Shown: positions 23,301-34,964 of the stretch, one piece after another | How the letters are laid out: the number at the start of each line of letters is the position of its first letter | Numbering within the stretch: position 1 is the first letter of the stretch | NCBI GenBank assembly: GCA_012064415.1 | Contig: SSNU01000012.1 | Coordinates: 1 to 64,000, forward strand | DNA length: 64,000 nucleotides | Reading direction: 5' to 3' | From: Gyrodactylus bullatarudis | Lineage: Eukaryota > Platyhelminthes > Monogenea > Gyrodactylidea > Gyrodactylidae | Made by a program: the position numbers and the translations under genes | Notes under the pieces: generated by a model | Databases searched by the model: none | What the model saw: the letters and a program-made list of their open reading frames with translations, nothing else | What the model was told of the DNA's origin: nothing

Positions 23301-23923
23301 GCAGAAGCTGCATTTGCAGACCAATGAAATGAGAGACCTCATTTTTGGTAAGGAGATGTAGTTTTTTAGAGATAGGACTAACGTGTGACTTTGTCTGTCA
23401 ATGTGAAATCAACATTAAGACCTTAATGCAAAGAAATCTTGCTTTCCCCATACCTTACCAGAAATAAATTGGAGTTCACGTGCCTTCTCAACAACACCCT
23501 TGTCCTGAAGACCAGTTTCAACATTGACATCTACTCCCTTTCGGGTTTGCAAATTCGCAACATATGCGCCTTTCTTTACATGCTAGTTCCATCAACATCA
23601 GATATAAACTCGAATTATTTTATCAAACCATATTGTACCCAATAACCAAGATTCTTATTTCTATAACTTTTATTCTTACCTCGAGATTCTACTAAATAAA
23701 TTAAGTTTTCTATCAAAAAAATACCTCTGTCATATAAAGTAGACCCTGAAACAAAATTTAGGCCCTAATAAATTTCAAACCAGACGAGTAATTCAAAATT
23801 TAGTTGCATTCATTCAGAAATGAAAATAGGACTCAAAAAAGACTTTTTGATGCCCTATTAATTGAAATTTGCATTCTTTCAGAGTTTATCGAAAAAGTCA
23901 TGGCTGGTCCTGTCGCAAAATGA
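20331..23923 (+). CDS. Myosin essential light chain
   Basis: Binds the first IQ motif of the myosin II lever arm. Exons: 20331-20343, 22202-22348, 22709-22876, 22944-23030, 23883-23923; 151 residues, normal for the family. EF-hand 1 has VFDLFDFWDGRDGMVDAAKV, the loop that in scallop light chain binds regulatory calcium. Next come NPTN, the linker LDEFLPIYQ, EF-hand 3 (YMEAFKTFDREGMGFISMAE, then LRHVLTGYGEKL) and the C-terminal hand (DLDGNVKYQEFIEKVMAGP). All introns begin GT and end AG at one consistent phase; they are 1,858, 360, 67 and 852 nt. AATAAA at 24016 lies 93 nt past the stop. Similarity is clearly closer to molluscan/annelid light chains than to insect or nematode ones, judged from memory. 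Confidence 0.92.
20962..21290. mobile_element. TTAA-type MITE in light-chain intron 1
   Basis: Left end TTAACCCTTAAAGACCCAG; right end CTGGGGCTTAAAGGGTTTAA, its approximate reverse complement, with TTAA at both edges. About 330 bp, no coding sequence. The rest of intron 1 (20344-22201) shows no recognisable feature. Confidence 0.55.
23095..23180. repeat. Dispersed repeat, inverted copy at 44805-44893
   Basis: AATTACAAAAATTAGGACT and the following AATGAAAAATATA...GGACAAAT recur in inverted orientation at 44805-44893. Located in light-chain intron 4 (23031-23882), which otherwise holds no recognisable gene despite an open frame at 23439-23645. Confidence 0.55.
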
Positions 23924-24060
23924 GAGAACGAGGAAGTATCAGGCGGAATTGAATCTCAAAATTTTCTGTAACTTGAAGATTATTTGAATTTTATTTCTCT
24001 TGTGCTACATGATTTAATAAATTTTAGCTTAAAGTTTATCAGAATTTTCATTGAACCTTC

Positions 24061-24495
24061 TAAAGCTAGTTAATATGAAGATGGGAATTTATGATTTTTA
24101 CAAAAGTCCAAATTTTTTCATCAAGAAATCGAATTTGGTCAAGATTTTTTGGAATCTAGATCATGAGGCCCTCTTTCACGATACGGAGAAAATATTAGAA
24201 AAAATCAATTTTTAAGGAAAATACGGCGAATTTGAAATCTTGAAGTAGGGCTAAAATCCCATTTTTTTGAACTTAGAGTTGAAAATTTTTGTTGATTTCA
24301 ATGTGGTGCAACTTCAAGATTTCAAATTCGCCGCATTTTTCTTAAAAATTGATTTTTTTTATAATTTTTTTCTCCGTATTGTGAAAGAGGGCCTCATGAT
24401 CTAGATTCCAAAAAATCTTAACCAAATTCGATTTCTTGATGAAAAAATTTAGAATTTTGTAAAAATCATAAATTCCCATCTTCATATTAGCTAGG
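24061..24495. mobile_element. Fold-back element, copy B
   Basis: Arms of about 185 bp pair almost throughout: TAAAGCTAGTTAATATGAAG at the left, its reverse complement at the right, with matching inner tracts (agatcatgaggccctctttc and its complement). The central spacer is about 70 bp. It occupies the gap between the light-chain gene and the BED-finger gene. Its inner sequence (gagttgaaaattttt...) also resembles 45200-45260. Confidence 0.8.
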
Positions 24496-24792
24496 TGTAG
24501 ATCTGAGAAGAAAACAAGTTTTTGTAAAGTTAGTTGATTATATAGCAACTTTTAATTATACTTCCATCAACAAATTTTTCAACTCTAAATTCTCAAAATA
24601 ATGGCGCAAATTCAATATTTGAAATTATAAAGAAGTTACATCGTGCATTAAACTTTCTTTGAATAATGCAGAAATTAAGACAATTCGCGAGTTTAGTGTT
24701 GATCAAAAATAATTCAAGATGAAAATAGATAAAGTAACTTAATTTCGTTTTATTCAAGACAAATGCAATAAAAACAAGATTATAAACTGTAT

Positions 24793-26126
24793 TCAGGATG
24801 TCTTGAGATTTTCAAAGCGCTGGGTAAGATAATCCTCAGAGGTAGTTAGGTCTGGGAATACTTTGAGAAAGACTTTGGTCAACTTTGGATTGTCATCGAA
24901 AAAGTTGGGTCTTATCAGGAACTTTTGATGAAGATAATCGATCAGCTGATTTCCGTCTTGGATATCACCACTTTCGTCTTCATCAGATGTGGCTATCGGT
25001 TCAATACGCTGATTAGCAATATCTTCAGGAATAACAGTAAATTGATCAAGGTTTGCCTCCAGACTTGCATATTTCTTTGCTTGATCTAGAATAGTTTAAT
25101 ATAACTCATTAGTCAGGTCAGATTTATAATAAAGACGTCGAGTCCGTAAAAACAGTAAACCTACTTTTATTAAGAATATTGTGGCGGGTTTTTAAATGCT
25201 TCCAGATATTTTTACTGTGAAAGAAGATAAAAGTTTTATGACAATATTTACATTGGTAGTTTCTATTGTTTATCTTCTGAGCATGATTCCAAACACAGTT
25301 CTCATCGTTGAGATCTTTGATGGTATCTAAGAATTGGATAAAAATAAAATTACATGTCATCTACTTGTAAGTAATAATGATAAAATCATTACAATCTTGA
25401 AGATCTGAGCTTTGAATACTCATCAAAGTTCAAAGAATGTATCTTAAATTATCTTTGATAGCAAAACATTCTAACGGCAACAATAACTATGGTCTAAATT
25501 CTTTGATACTTGCATCTATAGCCTTATAACTGGATTTCAAAAGATGGATTTCTGATTTTAGAGATTATCGAGACACCAGTAAAACTTGACATAGATAACA
25601 TACATTTGACAGGTTTGTAATTACGAGGTTTCTTCACATTATGAGTTTCTCTGAGATGGTTGTAGACTGTTTCATCGCTGATAAAATAAAATCTCATGGA
25701 GCATAATTTACACGTAAAGAAGGCTTCTGTGATGACTTGAGCAAATTTTGTCCAGAGAAACTTTTGGTTTTGTATCTGATTATTAGCATTCAAGTAGGGA
25801 AAGTTTCGATTTGTAAATGGACTATGAATATCATGAACGACCAAATGATTCCAGACGTCAATTTCATGTGTATATCTTCCCTTTGACTTGCAAATTTTGC
25901 ATATAAATTTATTGGGGACAGTCTTAACTGCGTAGTTCCAACAGGCTAGAATTTCTTCCTTGGTGGGAGAATTTCGTTTATCAGTGGGAATTTCTAAACT
26001 ATCGGAATCTTCTGCATTGAAAATGATTGAAGGCTCATCCTTTATAGAGTTCTTAATATAGGATTCACTGTCGCTATTTCTGATCTCATCTGAGTTCTTT
26101 GCAATATCAAAGATTTCATCAGTCAT
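24793..26126 (-). CDS. BED-like zinc-finger protein, three fingers
   Basis: Exons in transcript order: 26126-25604, 25326-25165, 25085-24793; 325 residues with start and stop. Each finger follows a W/F...C-x2-C...HL-x(2-4)-H pattern: W near residue 62 with FICKICKSKGRY and WNHLVVHD; LWTKFAQ with FFTCKLCSMRF and YNHLRETH; VWNHAQK with YQCKYCHKTF and WKHLKTRH. The spacing is closest to BED fingers of transposase-derived DNA-binding proteins, though a C2H2 assignment is possible. The last exon encodes an acidic tail (SDEDESGD) and an unrecognised domain (FLIRPNFFDDNPKLTKVFLK). No transposase core is present, so this looks like a host gene. AATAAA lies about 40 nt past the stop. The start is 151 bp from the divergent coiled-coil gene. 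Confidence 0.75.
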
Positions 26127-26277
26127 ATCAAATTACGATTTATATTTATAATGATTATTGATAAAAACAATTGTTTAATAAAGTTATACTTTCTTGTTTA
26201 TCGTTAGTTGTGGTATTTCGAATAATTGTGTCGTAAATTTATCATAATTTTGTTTGATTTTCACCTATACAGACTAC
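26127..26277. promoter_or_regulatory. Probable bidirectional promoter
   Basis: Only 151 bp separate the divergent start codons of the BED-finger gene and the coiled-coil gene, so their promoters must overlap. No clear TATA box was identified in this AT-rich DNA. TATACAG ending at 26272, 5 nt before the coiled-coil ATG, resembles a splice acceptor. Confidence 0.5.
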
Positions 26278-29200
26278 ATGGAAGTAAATGAGCAGCCAGA
26301 AAAAAGTAAATTTCCCTATTGTTAACTGTAGATAAAAATACTCATACTGTAATTGATTTCAACCAATCTCATACTTCTTCAGTTAGTAAAGATTCAAAAT
26401 CTGAAAAAGATGTGATCAAATTTATCAAAGAAAAGGGTAGACGAAAGAAGCTTCGTCATACTCCTCCCGGTTCTCCCAGTGCCTCATTAAAATCAGAAAC
26501 TAGAATTAATATCAAAGAATTCAAAAATGAGAATAACAGCACAATGATCCACGAGCATTCTGTTATTTTGGACGGTGAAAATTTTTTAAAGACAGCAAAA
26601 ATATTTTCCGATCCAAAATCAATCAATTTGTCACAATCTAATTTGTCTTTTATAAATTCACCTGATGATGATATTTTCGATATTTCCAATATCGGGACAA
26701 GTATTGATTCAGGTCTTGATCTAACAGTTTCAGAAGATGACAAACTTAGATTATTAAACTGTCGCCTTGAAAGTACTTTACAGAGTCTTGGCACCGAAGC
26801 AAAGAATTGGCTACGTGAACGCAGTGAATTGGCCAGTGAAGTCTCAGCCCTGAAAGCTCATCTGGCATCATCCCGAATTAGTTGCGAAGAGGCCATCAAA
26901 AAAACAGAAAATTTAACTCGTGAACTAATTTGCTCCAAGAAGAATTATGAAATTCATATAAACAATTTGACTCAGACAATAAATGAGAAATCTATCGCTA
27001 TTCAACATTTAACCCAAAGCCTTAATCAGACCAAGGAAGATCACATTAATCTAAGCCTCAAGTTGCAAAAGTACGATGCCAATACATCAGAAAAGACTCA
27101 AGTTAGTCAGTTACTAAAAAAAAAAATTACTGATTTATGCTTGGAAATAAATCAACTCAAAAGTGCCAAGTCTAACAGCATAGAAATTGAATCAGAACTT
27201 CGCCAGCAAATTGAGAGTCTACAAAAAAATAAGAAATGGTTCTCAGATCAGTTAAACATCTCCAAGGCAAGCCAAGAACGATTATCCCTGGAGTTAATGC
27301 AAATGAAAGAATTTCTTCGAGAAGGTTCTCTTCATAATCACAAACTGTCGCATGAAAACACTTGCCTTCAATCCCAAGTTATCTGTTTAAGAACTAATCT
27401 TTTGGAAGCAAAAAGGAGTATGTCCAAGCAATTGGATGCCATCAAGAATGAAATGGTCGAACGTGAAGCATTGTTCGCCTCATTGAAGAAGGAAAAAACT
27501 AATTTTGAAGAAATTCTTCGCAAAAAGATTGATCTCCTTAAAGAATCCGAAGTGATCATTGACCGACTCAACAAGCAGATTAATGACTATGTACAAGAGT
27601 TGAATAGTGTCAAAAAGTCACATCAAGAATCCTATGAGAGTCTCTGTCTCATTCGAGAGGAAAGAGATAAACTTTTGATCCTTATCAGTCAACATGAAGC
27701 CTATCTTAAGGAATATTCCGTCATTATTGAAAAGAGCAGACAGACAGAGCAGGAAATCCAAGGAAAGTATGATGAACTTGAGAAGAAAACCCAATCAAAT
27801 GAGCTATACCTCTCTGAATTGAGTCAGGAAAAGGAATCTCTCAGTCAGACTATCCAGACAATGTCTGAAGAGAACAAAATTCTCAAGGAATATTCCGACA
27901 AGATGAACAAACAACTAGCAGAGCTAAATGAACGCCTTGAAGTCTATCAGAGTGAAATAAATCAAAAGGCAACATTGCTCATTCAAATTGAAGCGAATTT
28001 AAATCAGTTGACAGAGGAGAATGAAACTCTCAAGGTGTCTCTAGATGAAAAGCAGGCCATCATAGAACAGTATGAACAGGAGAAGAGAGATCTGGACGAG
28101 GTACTATCCAGTTTGCGCTCAGAAAATGGCAGGCTCTCTGAAAGTCTTAAGCAGAGTTCATTGGATTTGGAGAGTATGAAAAATACCCTAGTTACTGAAC
28201 ATGAAAATCAAATTGAAAAAATCAACTCTGCAAATATGGCCTGTCGTGAGGAAATTACTCAACGATTACAGGCTACAATCGAAGAGATTACATCTCTAAA
28301 AGTTCAAATAGATAATCTCCTTGTAATCAAGGGCAACTATGAACTTCTTCTCGTCAATTATGATAAGCTCAAGTTGGAATATTCTGATGCTATGTCAAAT
28401 CATAAAACAGAAGTGGATCGTCTTGAAAGTGAAAAGAAAATCTCTGAAGAGACCTTGTCACGTTTCGAAAGAGAATCCAATAACCGCTTCATTATGCAGA
28501 AAGAGGAAATCCAGTCTTATTGTGAGAGAATCTCAAATCTTGAGGCTGAAATCATCAAACTGAACGAGGAGATAGTTACCGTGCAATGCCTCAAAGATGC
28601 CGCTATCGCTGAAAGTAAAGAGAACTGGGAATCTCTCTTGGGTCAACTGCGAGGTGAATTGGAGACAACCCAAGCCAGTTACAATCAAGTCAAGGATGAA
28701 CTGAAGGCCTTGAAGAAACAAAACCTCGAGAAAGAAACATTTTATAAGCTGCAAATCTCTGAGCATATGAAGGCCCTGGCAACCCTTGAATCCCGTCTCA
28801 CAATCATTCCAACCCTTGAAGCAAAACAGAAACAGTTGATGAATGACCTTGAAGTGTACCGGGGTAAGGAACAGGGTCTAAGACAGTCCTACAACACTCT
28901 CCTTAATCATACAAGTGAGCTAGAGCAAAAGATGGCCGAAAAAGAGGAACAAATTGCCAAGATAACACATGAGAATGAGATTAAAAATAGGGGAATTCTC
29001 GTTAACCAATCCTTTGCCAGTTTAACTCAGCAGCCCTTGAAGGAAAATTCCGATCTCATCATTCAAGAGACCAGGATAACCACAAATTATCAATCAGAGA
29101 ATGTTGAAATCATTTCAGCTGAATACCAGACTAGTTCCTATACAGAGACAAAGGAGTCCATTAACTTGTCCAATTTGTCTCAATATCAATCGTCAATTGT

Positions 29201-32200
29201 CCCAGGAAGTCCACCGGACTTGTATCTTCTCGAGGAGGAGTTGAAACGCTCCCAATTGGAACGTGATCGAACAATAGAGGCATTGAATGAGTCGAACATA
29301 AAAGTTTCAGAGACCCTAACCAAACTAACGATTCTCGAGGATGCCTTTGAGAATCAGAAAAACCTCATTGCAGAACTACAAGCAAACAATCTTAATCACC
29401 TCAAAGTAAAGAATACTCTTCAGGTAAGTAAATAGTATATTGGCACTTCCACGTATTTTTTCGATCATTACATTGTATAACAATTATTACAAGTTATTTT
29501 TCACAAATTTTATTGATTTTTTCTCAATAATCTCATTCAATTTTAATTCAACAAAAGTTGTAAGAATATCTACTGAGAAAAGTATGCACTTTTGATGGAA
29601 AGATGATCCCTCGAACCAATATATAATTAGAATTACTCGAATATAGATCAATTAATTTTTTGAAAAGAAGAAAAATCATTTTGTTTCTTGTGTGATATTT
29701 CTTCTATCTAAATCTGATCGATCGAGTTGAAGACAAAATTGGTCAATAATTTTTTTTCGTATGGCTCATCCCTCAAACTGAACTGGATTTGACCTCTTTT
29801 TATCTCATTTTCCTCATCAAAACTACGCAAATTAATATTTTCAATCTATCGAATTTTAGACTAAACTCGATGAAAGTGACCTGGAGAGGAAAAGTCTCTC
29901 GAATAGATGCGAAGAGCTTGAACGTCTCGTCGAAGTGGAATGCAAGAAATCAGCCAATCATGAGAATGACATTGCACAAATCTGCCAGCATCATTCTGAT
30001 GAACTTCAGTCTCTGAGAAAAATTATTGAGGTTAGTTGTACTCTAGAATTATCATCTTTTTAATTAATTACCTGTTATACTGTCAATATATATATATTTA
30101 TATTGATATTCAAACTAATTTTCACACGTATGAAATATACGTATCAGTTATAAGTTATAACTTATAACTACTGTATTAAAAACAATAAAATTAGCCACAC
30201 CTTTCTTTGTCGTTAAAAGGGTGTGGAGAACTGTCACTGAGAGAACAACCAAACATTTCAGTAGAGTTTTAACTCTATTGAATTTATTTGAACAGATTTT
30301 CAATATTTATAACAACAATAATTATAATTAGAGCTTCAAAAAATTATAACTAAAAAGGTAACCAAATTAATACCCTCGAGTAAACTACTTAGAAGTAAAC
30401 CGGATAAAAATATGAAATACGAATTATGTAATTCGTAAAATAAAACAAAAACACCGAGATAATTCCAAAATTATCATCTTGAAGGTTATTTTTGAGCTTA
30501 GCAAATTGTGGAACAATGAAATACCATACCTTATCTACAAAATGATGCATTTCAAGTTCAAAAAGGCTAAAGATATCTTTGAACTCGAATTATGCGTATT
30601 ATTATTACAGTAGTTGGTTGAGAATTTTTCATTTCCTGAGAGCGGTTGAAAAGAGAAGATTGTTATCTCAAGTTTTGCTTGATTAATTGCCAGAAAGTAA
30701 GCAATCTCACAAGGATGATTCATTACCATGAGCCTTGAGGTTTTTCCATTTATATTATTATCTTTTACTATCAAGTGAAGCCTTGATCTTGAGAAATTTA
30801 TACTTTTTATTTCTCTATTCAACTCTTGTGCTTAATTATTTTAGTAAATCAATGATTTTCAAATTTTATTCATCAAAGTATCTAGTAAGAGTAATCACGG
30901 TTCATTAATCGTTCAAGTGAAAAACTTTTTAAAATTATTTTTCAATCAAAACTGAGATAATAATAACCATTGGTTACTAACCAACAATCCCTTTCATTAG
31001 ACCAGTCCTGAAAATCATTGAAAACCATAATTTTTATTCGGGCATCAATCCAGTGCTTAGAATTTTGACATTAATCCGGAACTGTATTGTAACTGATTGT
31101 AAAATTGAAAAAGAATAGCATGTTATTAGATCGATTAGTCCTAAGGAATTTTATTCTAATAGATTTCTACGCTTTATTAACAGATGTTCATTGGGTACAT
31201 TCTTTTAAAATCAATTTTTCTCTACACCTTTCTCAATACCACCTTTAAATCAAGGGAAGAATGGAAAAGGGTTTTTTCAATTTCTCAGCCTCCTTTAGGC
31301 TACTCAACTGAATTCATCTTTAATTATTCTTTCATAGACCGCTACAAATCATTTGAAGAGTGTCAACCGAGAATTGAACATAACACGTGAGGAGAAAACT
31401 CGATCAGAGACATTCCTCGCACAAATACGTGGCTCCCTAATCGCTATTATTGAGAAGCACAAGTCAATGATCCAAATTGATTCCACCCTTACAAATGAGA
31501 CAATATCCATGAATTATGAAGACATTCAAGTTTTACTTGGCGATGAACAATTATCCAAGGAAACCTACTTGTTTAACAAGTAAGTTGTATTCGTCAATCA
31601 ACTCACGTAACGTTTTCCCCATTTTTTAATCAAGCAAAGAATTAAATAAGCCTCTTATTCATCAATAATAATCTCAATTATAGTATTCAAATCTACTTTA
31701 TTGAATTTATTTAAAACCCTGTCGGTAAATCAATTCTGTACAAAAGAAAATATCTCAATTTAAAGACAAGAATAATTAGAATATTGAGATTTACCTTTTC
31801 TAAGAAGAATGAATTCGTATTTAGGATTTTAAAAAGAGGAGATTCTGACGTATTAAGCTACCCTAATTTAATCTTTCTCAAATAGAAATCGAAATTTAGC
31901 CTTATTAATTTTTGAAAAAAAAATTTATTCAGGCCCCTGTCTAGTATCAACAAGGTGTTCCAAGCAATAAACACAGAAATCAATCAACTTGAGACTCAGC
32001 TCATCGATCATTCGGTGATTGTTCATGATTCAGTACACCATTGGAAGTGAGTACTTTTGATGAAATATTCACACTGTGATATTTTGAGTTTTTTCTGTGA
32101 AAAAAATTAATTAATTACCTACCATATTCACAAATGAATATTAATACAGTATTTAGCGTCTTTTTATCGAATTTCTTCGAGACATTTGCTTATTTTCGAG

Positions 32201-33022
32201 TCTCTAAAATATGAGAAATTCTCTAGAATTAGTCATGTTATTTTCTTCTATTAAAGGCTATATTACTCATTTCTATCTCTGATTTAAATAAAATAATCAA
32301 ATGACTAACAAAAATTATGAATGTAGTAGACTACCGAAATTCGAGTAAGTTTTCCTCTACGCTATCTCATCTTGACGTTTGCAGTTTTAAACGACCTCAA
32401 CACATGTAACTTGATGTTATAACTATTTCTTTTCTTCTAAAAATACACCTTAATGTTTATTCACGTTTAGGCAATATAAAAAACACTTTAAGATGAGACA
32501 CGATATCGCTAATCAATGATGATTCAAAGTTTGAATTTAAACCTATCAATTGAATGTGTTATGTGTGTAGAATTAAACAAAATTAATGTCAAAATAAAAA
32601 ATTTCAATCAATAATTTAAAAAAAATCTTTTTATCTAACAAAATAAGTTATATAATTCCATTGAATGTGCAAATGCACAAGAATATCTCAGACAATTACA
32701 AAACCAAGTCAAGCACTTCTTACATGATCATGATTTAATCACAAGTTAATTAGCTTCAAATCTAGAGTTATCTAATAGGAGGTCTCGTAATTATTCATCA
32801 TGTTTCTCATTGTATTTGCAACAAAATCAAGGGTCTTTCTAGTAGAGAGAAAGTCTCTACTGAATTTAACTCTGCTTTCTTACCAACTAGTTTTTATACT
32901 AAATTAAATTATGATTGTACTCAAGAGTAGTTTGATGAATATTATTTTTCAGGTCTGTTGAAAAGTTTATTGCCAAGACAATTGGGACCAAATCAGTTGA
33001 GATAAACCATTCCCAAAGCTAA
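26278..33022 (+). CDS. Large coiled-coil protein (golgin/centrosomal type), unassigned
   Basis: Exons: 26278-26305, 26332-29423, 29860-30030, 31338-31579, 31933-32046, 32953-33022; 1,238 residues in a single consistent frame. Intron 1 is only 26 nt. The first ~150 residues are low-complexity and Ser/Lys-rich, with a basic patch (KEKGRRKKLRHTPPGSP) and an acidic stretch (SPDDDIFDISN). From about residue 155 to 910 it is almost continuous heptad-repeat coiled coil rich in Glu, Lys, Gln and Leu. A non-coiled segment (SQYQSSIVPGSPPDLYLL) at about 960 is followed by more coiled coil up to the end. No motor, kinase or membrane segment. A tethering or centrosomal scaffold is likely from architecture alone; I could not assign orthology. 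Codon use is richer in G+C than the introns. AATAAA at 33370 follows the stop by 348 nt. Confidence 0.85.
29424..32952. other. Introns 2-5 of the coiled-coil gene
   Basis: Introns 29424-29859, 30031-31337, 31580-31932 and 32047-32952. All start GT and end AG with pyrimidine-rich acceptors. They are AT-rich, with a self-complementary stretch near 30150 (gttataagttataacttataac) and no nested gene that I can support. Confidence 0.7.
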
Positions 33023-33369
33023 CTTTCCCGCATTCCTCAAACACAGAATTAAACAATTAACTATCCGCCCTAAAACTTGACAAGATAAGATTATCATAAA
33101 CCTTCTCATATATTCAATGAATATTATTCATGTACCTACATTTATCCTTGTTATTTTGCAGATTGTTTTCATTTTATTAACATTATGCTTATAAACTTGA
33201 CATAAAAATTTCTACCTGTAAACAAATTTGGAGGGAAATGAAGTTATTGTTATCAGTTAACCTTTTTTCTTGCTTTATCATTGCTCATTCTCAAGAGATG
33301 AATGTTCAATGATTATGGTTTTTATCTTTTGTCATTTAAATTTTGCAAGTTCTCTTTTCAGTTATTATC

Positions 33370-33375
33370 AATAAA
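33370..33375 (+). terminator. Poly(A) signal of the coiled-coil gene
   Basis: AATAAA in a T-rich context, the first canonical signal after the stop at 33020-33022. The 3' UTR would be about 370 nt, long compared with the other genes here. Confidence 0.5.
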
Positions 33376-33509
33376 GATTATCTCATCAAAGATTTCTTGG
33401 ATTCAAGGTGAATGTCTGAAGAGGTTTTTTATGTATATCTTTAAAAAACTGTACAACCATTGTTCAAATTATTAATTTATTTACAGGAACAACTTACATA
33501 AGGAATAAG

Positions 33510-34410
33510 CTACAAATCTTCATGGTCTTCTTCTGTAGATCCAGGACATTCTCTTTCGAGTTCTTCTGCAGATGAAAAAGAAATTTTGCACCAGAAACAA
33601 TAAAAGTGGACTCGACGAATATAAGAAGTGATATTTATCAAAAGCTGGTTATCATCGATTTCCTGTGTTTGCTGACTACCTTCCTCGTCATTTTCATTTG
33701 TCTGTTCAGTGTTTTCAGGGCAATCAAGCTCATCGTCACTAGCAAAATCCCCCACGAAATTTCTTTTCTCCTCAAAAGTCCTTATGGGCGGCATCTCTTC
33801 TTGGTCTTCCTGTTCAACTTTCACTTCTTCAGTTTCTTCCGAGTCTATTAACCGCTTCCTTTTTACAGTCAATGCTTGGACAACATTTGGTGGCCAAAAA
33901 TTTTCATGAAGTGGCTCAATCAGCTTTAGACGTTTCTCGTCTAAGCTGAAACAAATGGATTGAGCTGAACGAATTTTATTCTGAAGAAGAATGTACTGAT
34001 GTTTTATTGACTTTTGAGACTTGTATTCATTTCGAGCAGCATCTGTGAATGATCGCTTCTTATGAAGCATTTCTGTTCTATGTCCCAAGCCTTGTTTAGA
34101 AGTCACTTTTTCGATCATGATGGGATCTTTTCTGCCAGTTTCATTTTTACCCAGACCTTTGTCCTCTTTGAACCCCATTTTAAGAAGGAGTGCATAACCT
34201 TTGTTGTCGGAGCTAAGTTTAGTATTTAAACCTCTTTCTAGTTCATCATTTTCCTTTTGACTAATACTAATGGGTTTAGAGGCTGATTTACGCTTGTGAA
34301 TTTCGGGTTTTGTTAAGGGAAGACCCGGACGAATATCTCCACATAGGACTAGATCGTTAAATTAGAAAAGAATTACATTTATCAGACATGTAATCCTCAT
34401 CATCGCTCAT
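33510..34410 (-). CDS. GPATCH11: G-patch domain protein GPATCH11
   Basis: Exons 34410-34377 and 34348-33510, separated by a 28-nt intron; 290 residues, close to the human length. The N-terminus DEDYMSDKF...DIRPGLPL matches the family. The G-patch is NKGYALLLKMGFKEDKGLGK with GRKDP and SKQGLGH. A charged middle with a KRKR-type basic patch and long acidic runs follows. The C-terminal domain (LLINITSYIRRVHFYCFWCK, then ERECPGSTEEDHEDL) is the conserved C-x2-C-containing DUF4187 region. G-patch proteins generally bind RNA or DEAH helicases; GPATCH11 has been linked to spliceosomal and kinetochore functions. AATAAA lies 29 nt past the stop. Divergent from the 34658 gene. Confidence 0.92.
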
Positions 34411-34657
34411 TTTTGTGGATCTTATTATTCAGGATAAATATTATTTATTATAAATTATTTATATTTTTCGAATAAACTTTTCTCTTAAACAATATCATTA
34501 AAACAAGTGAAAAATAAGATAAATCAGATACAACAGTAAATTTGCGTAATTGGTTTGAAAATTTCAAATCGCGAAAGTTACTAACATAGCCTACTTAAAT
34601 ATTATCTAGTAGATAATAGATAATTAAAAACTGTGCGAGACATTAAAAAATCACCTG
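34411..34657. promoter_or_regulatory. Probable bidirectional promoter of GPATCH11 and the 34658 gene
   Basis: A 247-bp AT-rich space between two divergent start codons. It contains an AT-rich self-complementary stretch near 34605-34625 (tatctagtagataatagata). No defined element was recognised. Confidence 0.4.
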
Positions 34658-34945
34658 ATGACTAGTAGGAAAGATGATTTAATCAACTCAAAGGGATTTA
34701 TCCAGCAATCTTTTGTATCAAACAGATCTTCCAAGAGACAACCAACTCAAGATAAAATTCATCAAAATGTAATATTTGGTTCTTCAACACTCAAAGACTA
34801 TTATAAAATCAGTTCTTTAAATGAGGAGCTAGATATTGACAGTCTCCTGGGCGATAAGGGTAATGTCTTAAGTACAAGATTGGACAAGGACGAGAAACAG
34901 GCTTACGAAAGCTTCAAAGAATATATAACGAGTTTAATAAAATAA
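34658..34945 (+). CDS. Small unrecognised protein, 95 residues
   Basis: A single-exon frame in a gene-dense stretch, fitting exactly between GPATCH11 and RPS21. The composition is polar, with no signal peptide or membrane segment. The N-half is Ser/Lys-rich (RKDDLINSKGFIQQSF); the C-half looks folded or helical (DIDSLLGDKGNVLSTRL, YESFKEYITSLIK). AATAAA overlaps the stop codon (34941-34946). The stop lies 19 bp from the stop of convergent RPS21. Position, codon composition and the poly(A) signal support a real gene. I recognise no family. Confidence 0.6.
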   Translation: MTSRKDDLINSKGFIQQSFVSNRSSKRQPTQDKIHQNVIFGSSTLKDYYKISSLNEELDIDSLLGDKGNVLSTRLDKDEKQAYESFKEYITSLIK

Positions 34946-34964
34946 ATTTCCATGAATTATTTAT

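Noticed and set aside
23439..23645. Open frame in light-chain intron 4
   Set aside because: The flanking light-chain exons splice across it in phase, and it has no recognisable protein similarity.
26456..28766. Open frames antisense or alternative to the coiled-coil exon
   Set aside because: Shadows of the long coding exon, whose frame is confirmed by matching downstream exon phases.
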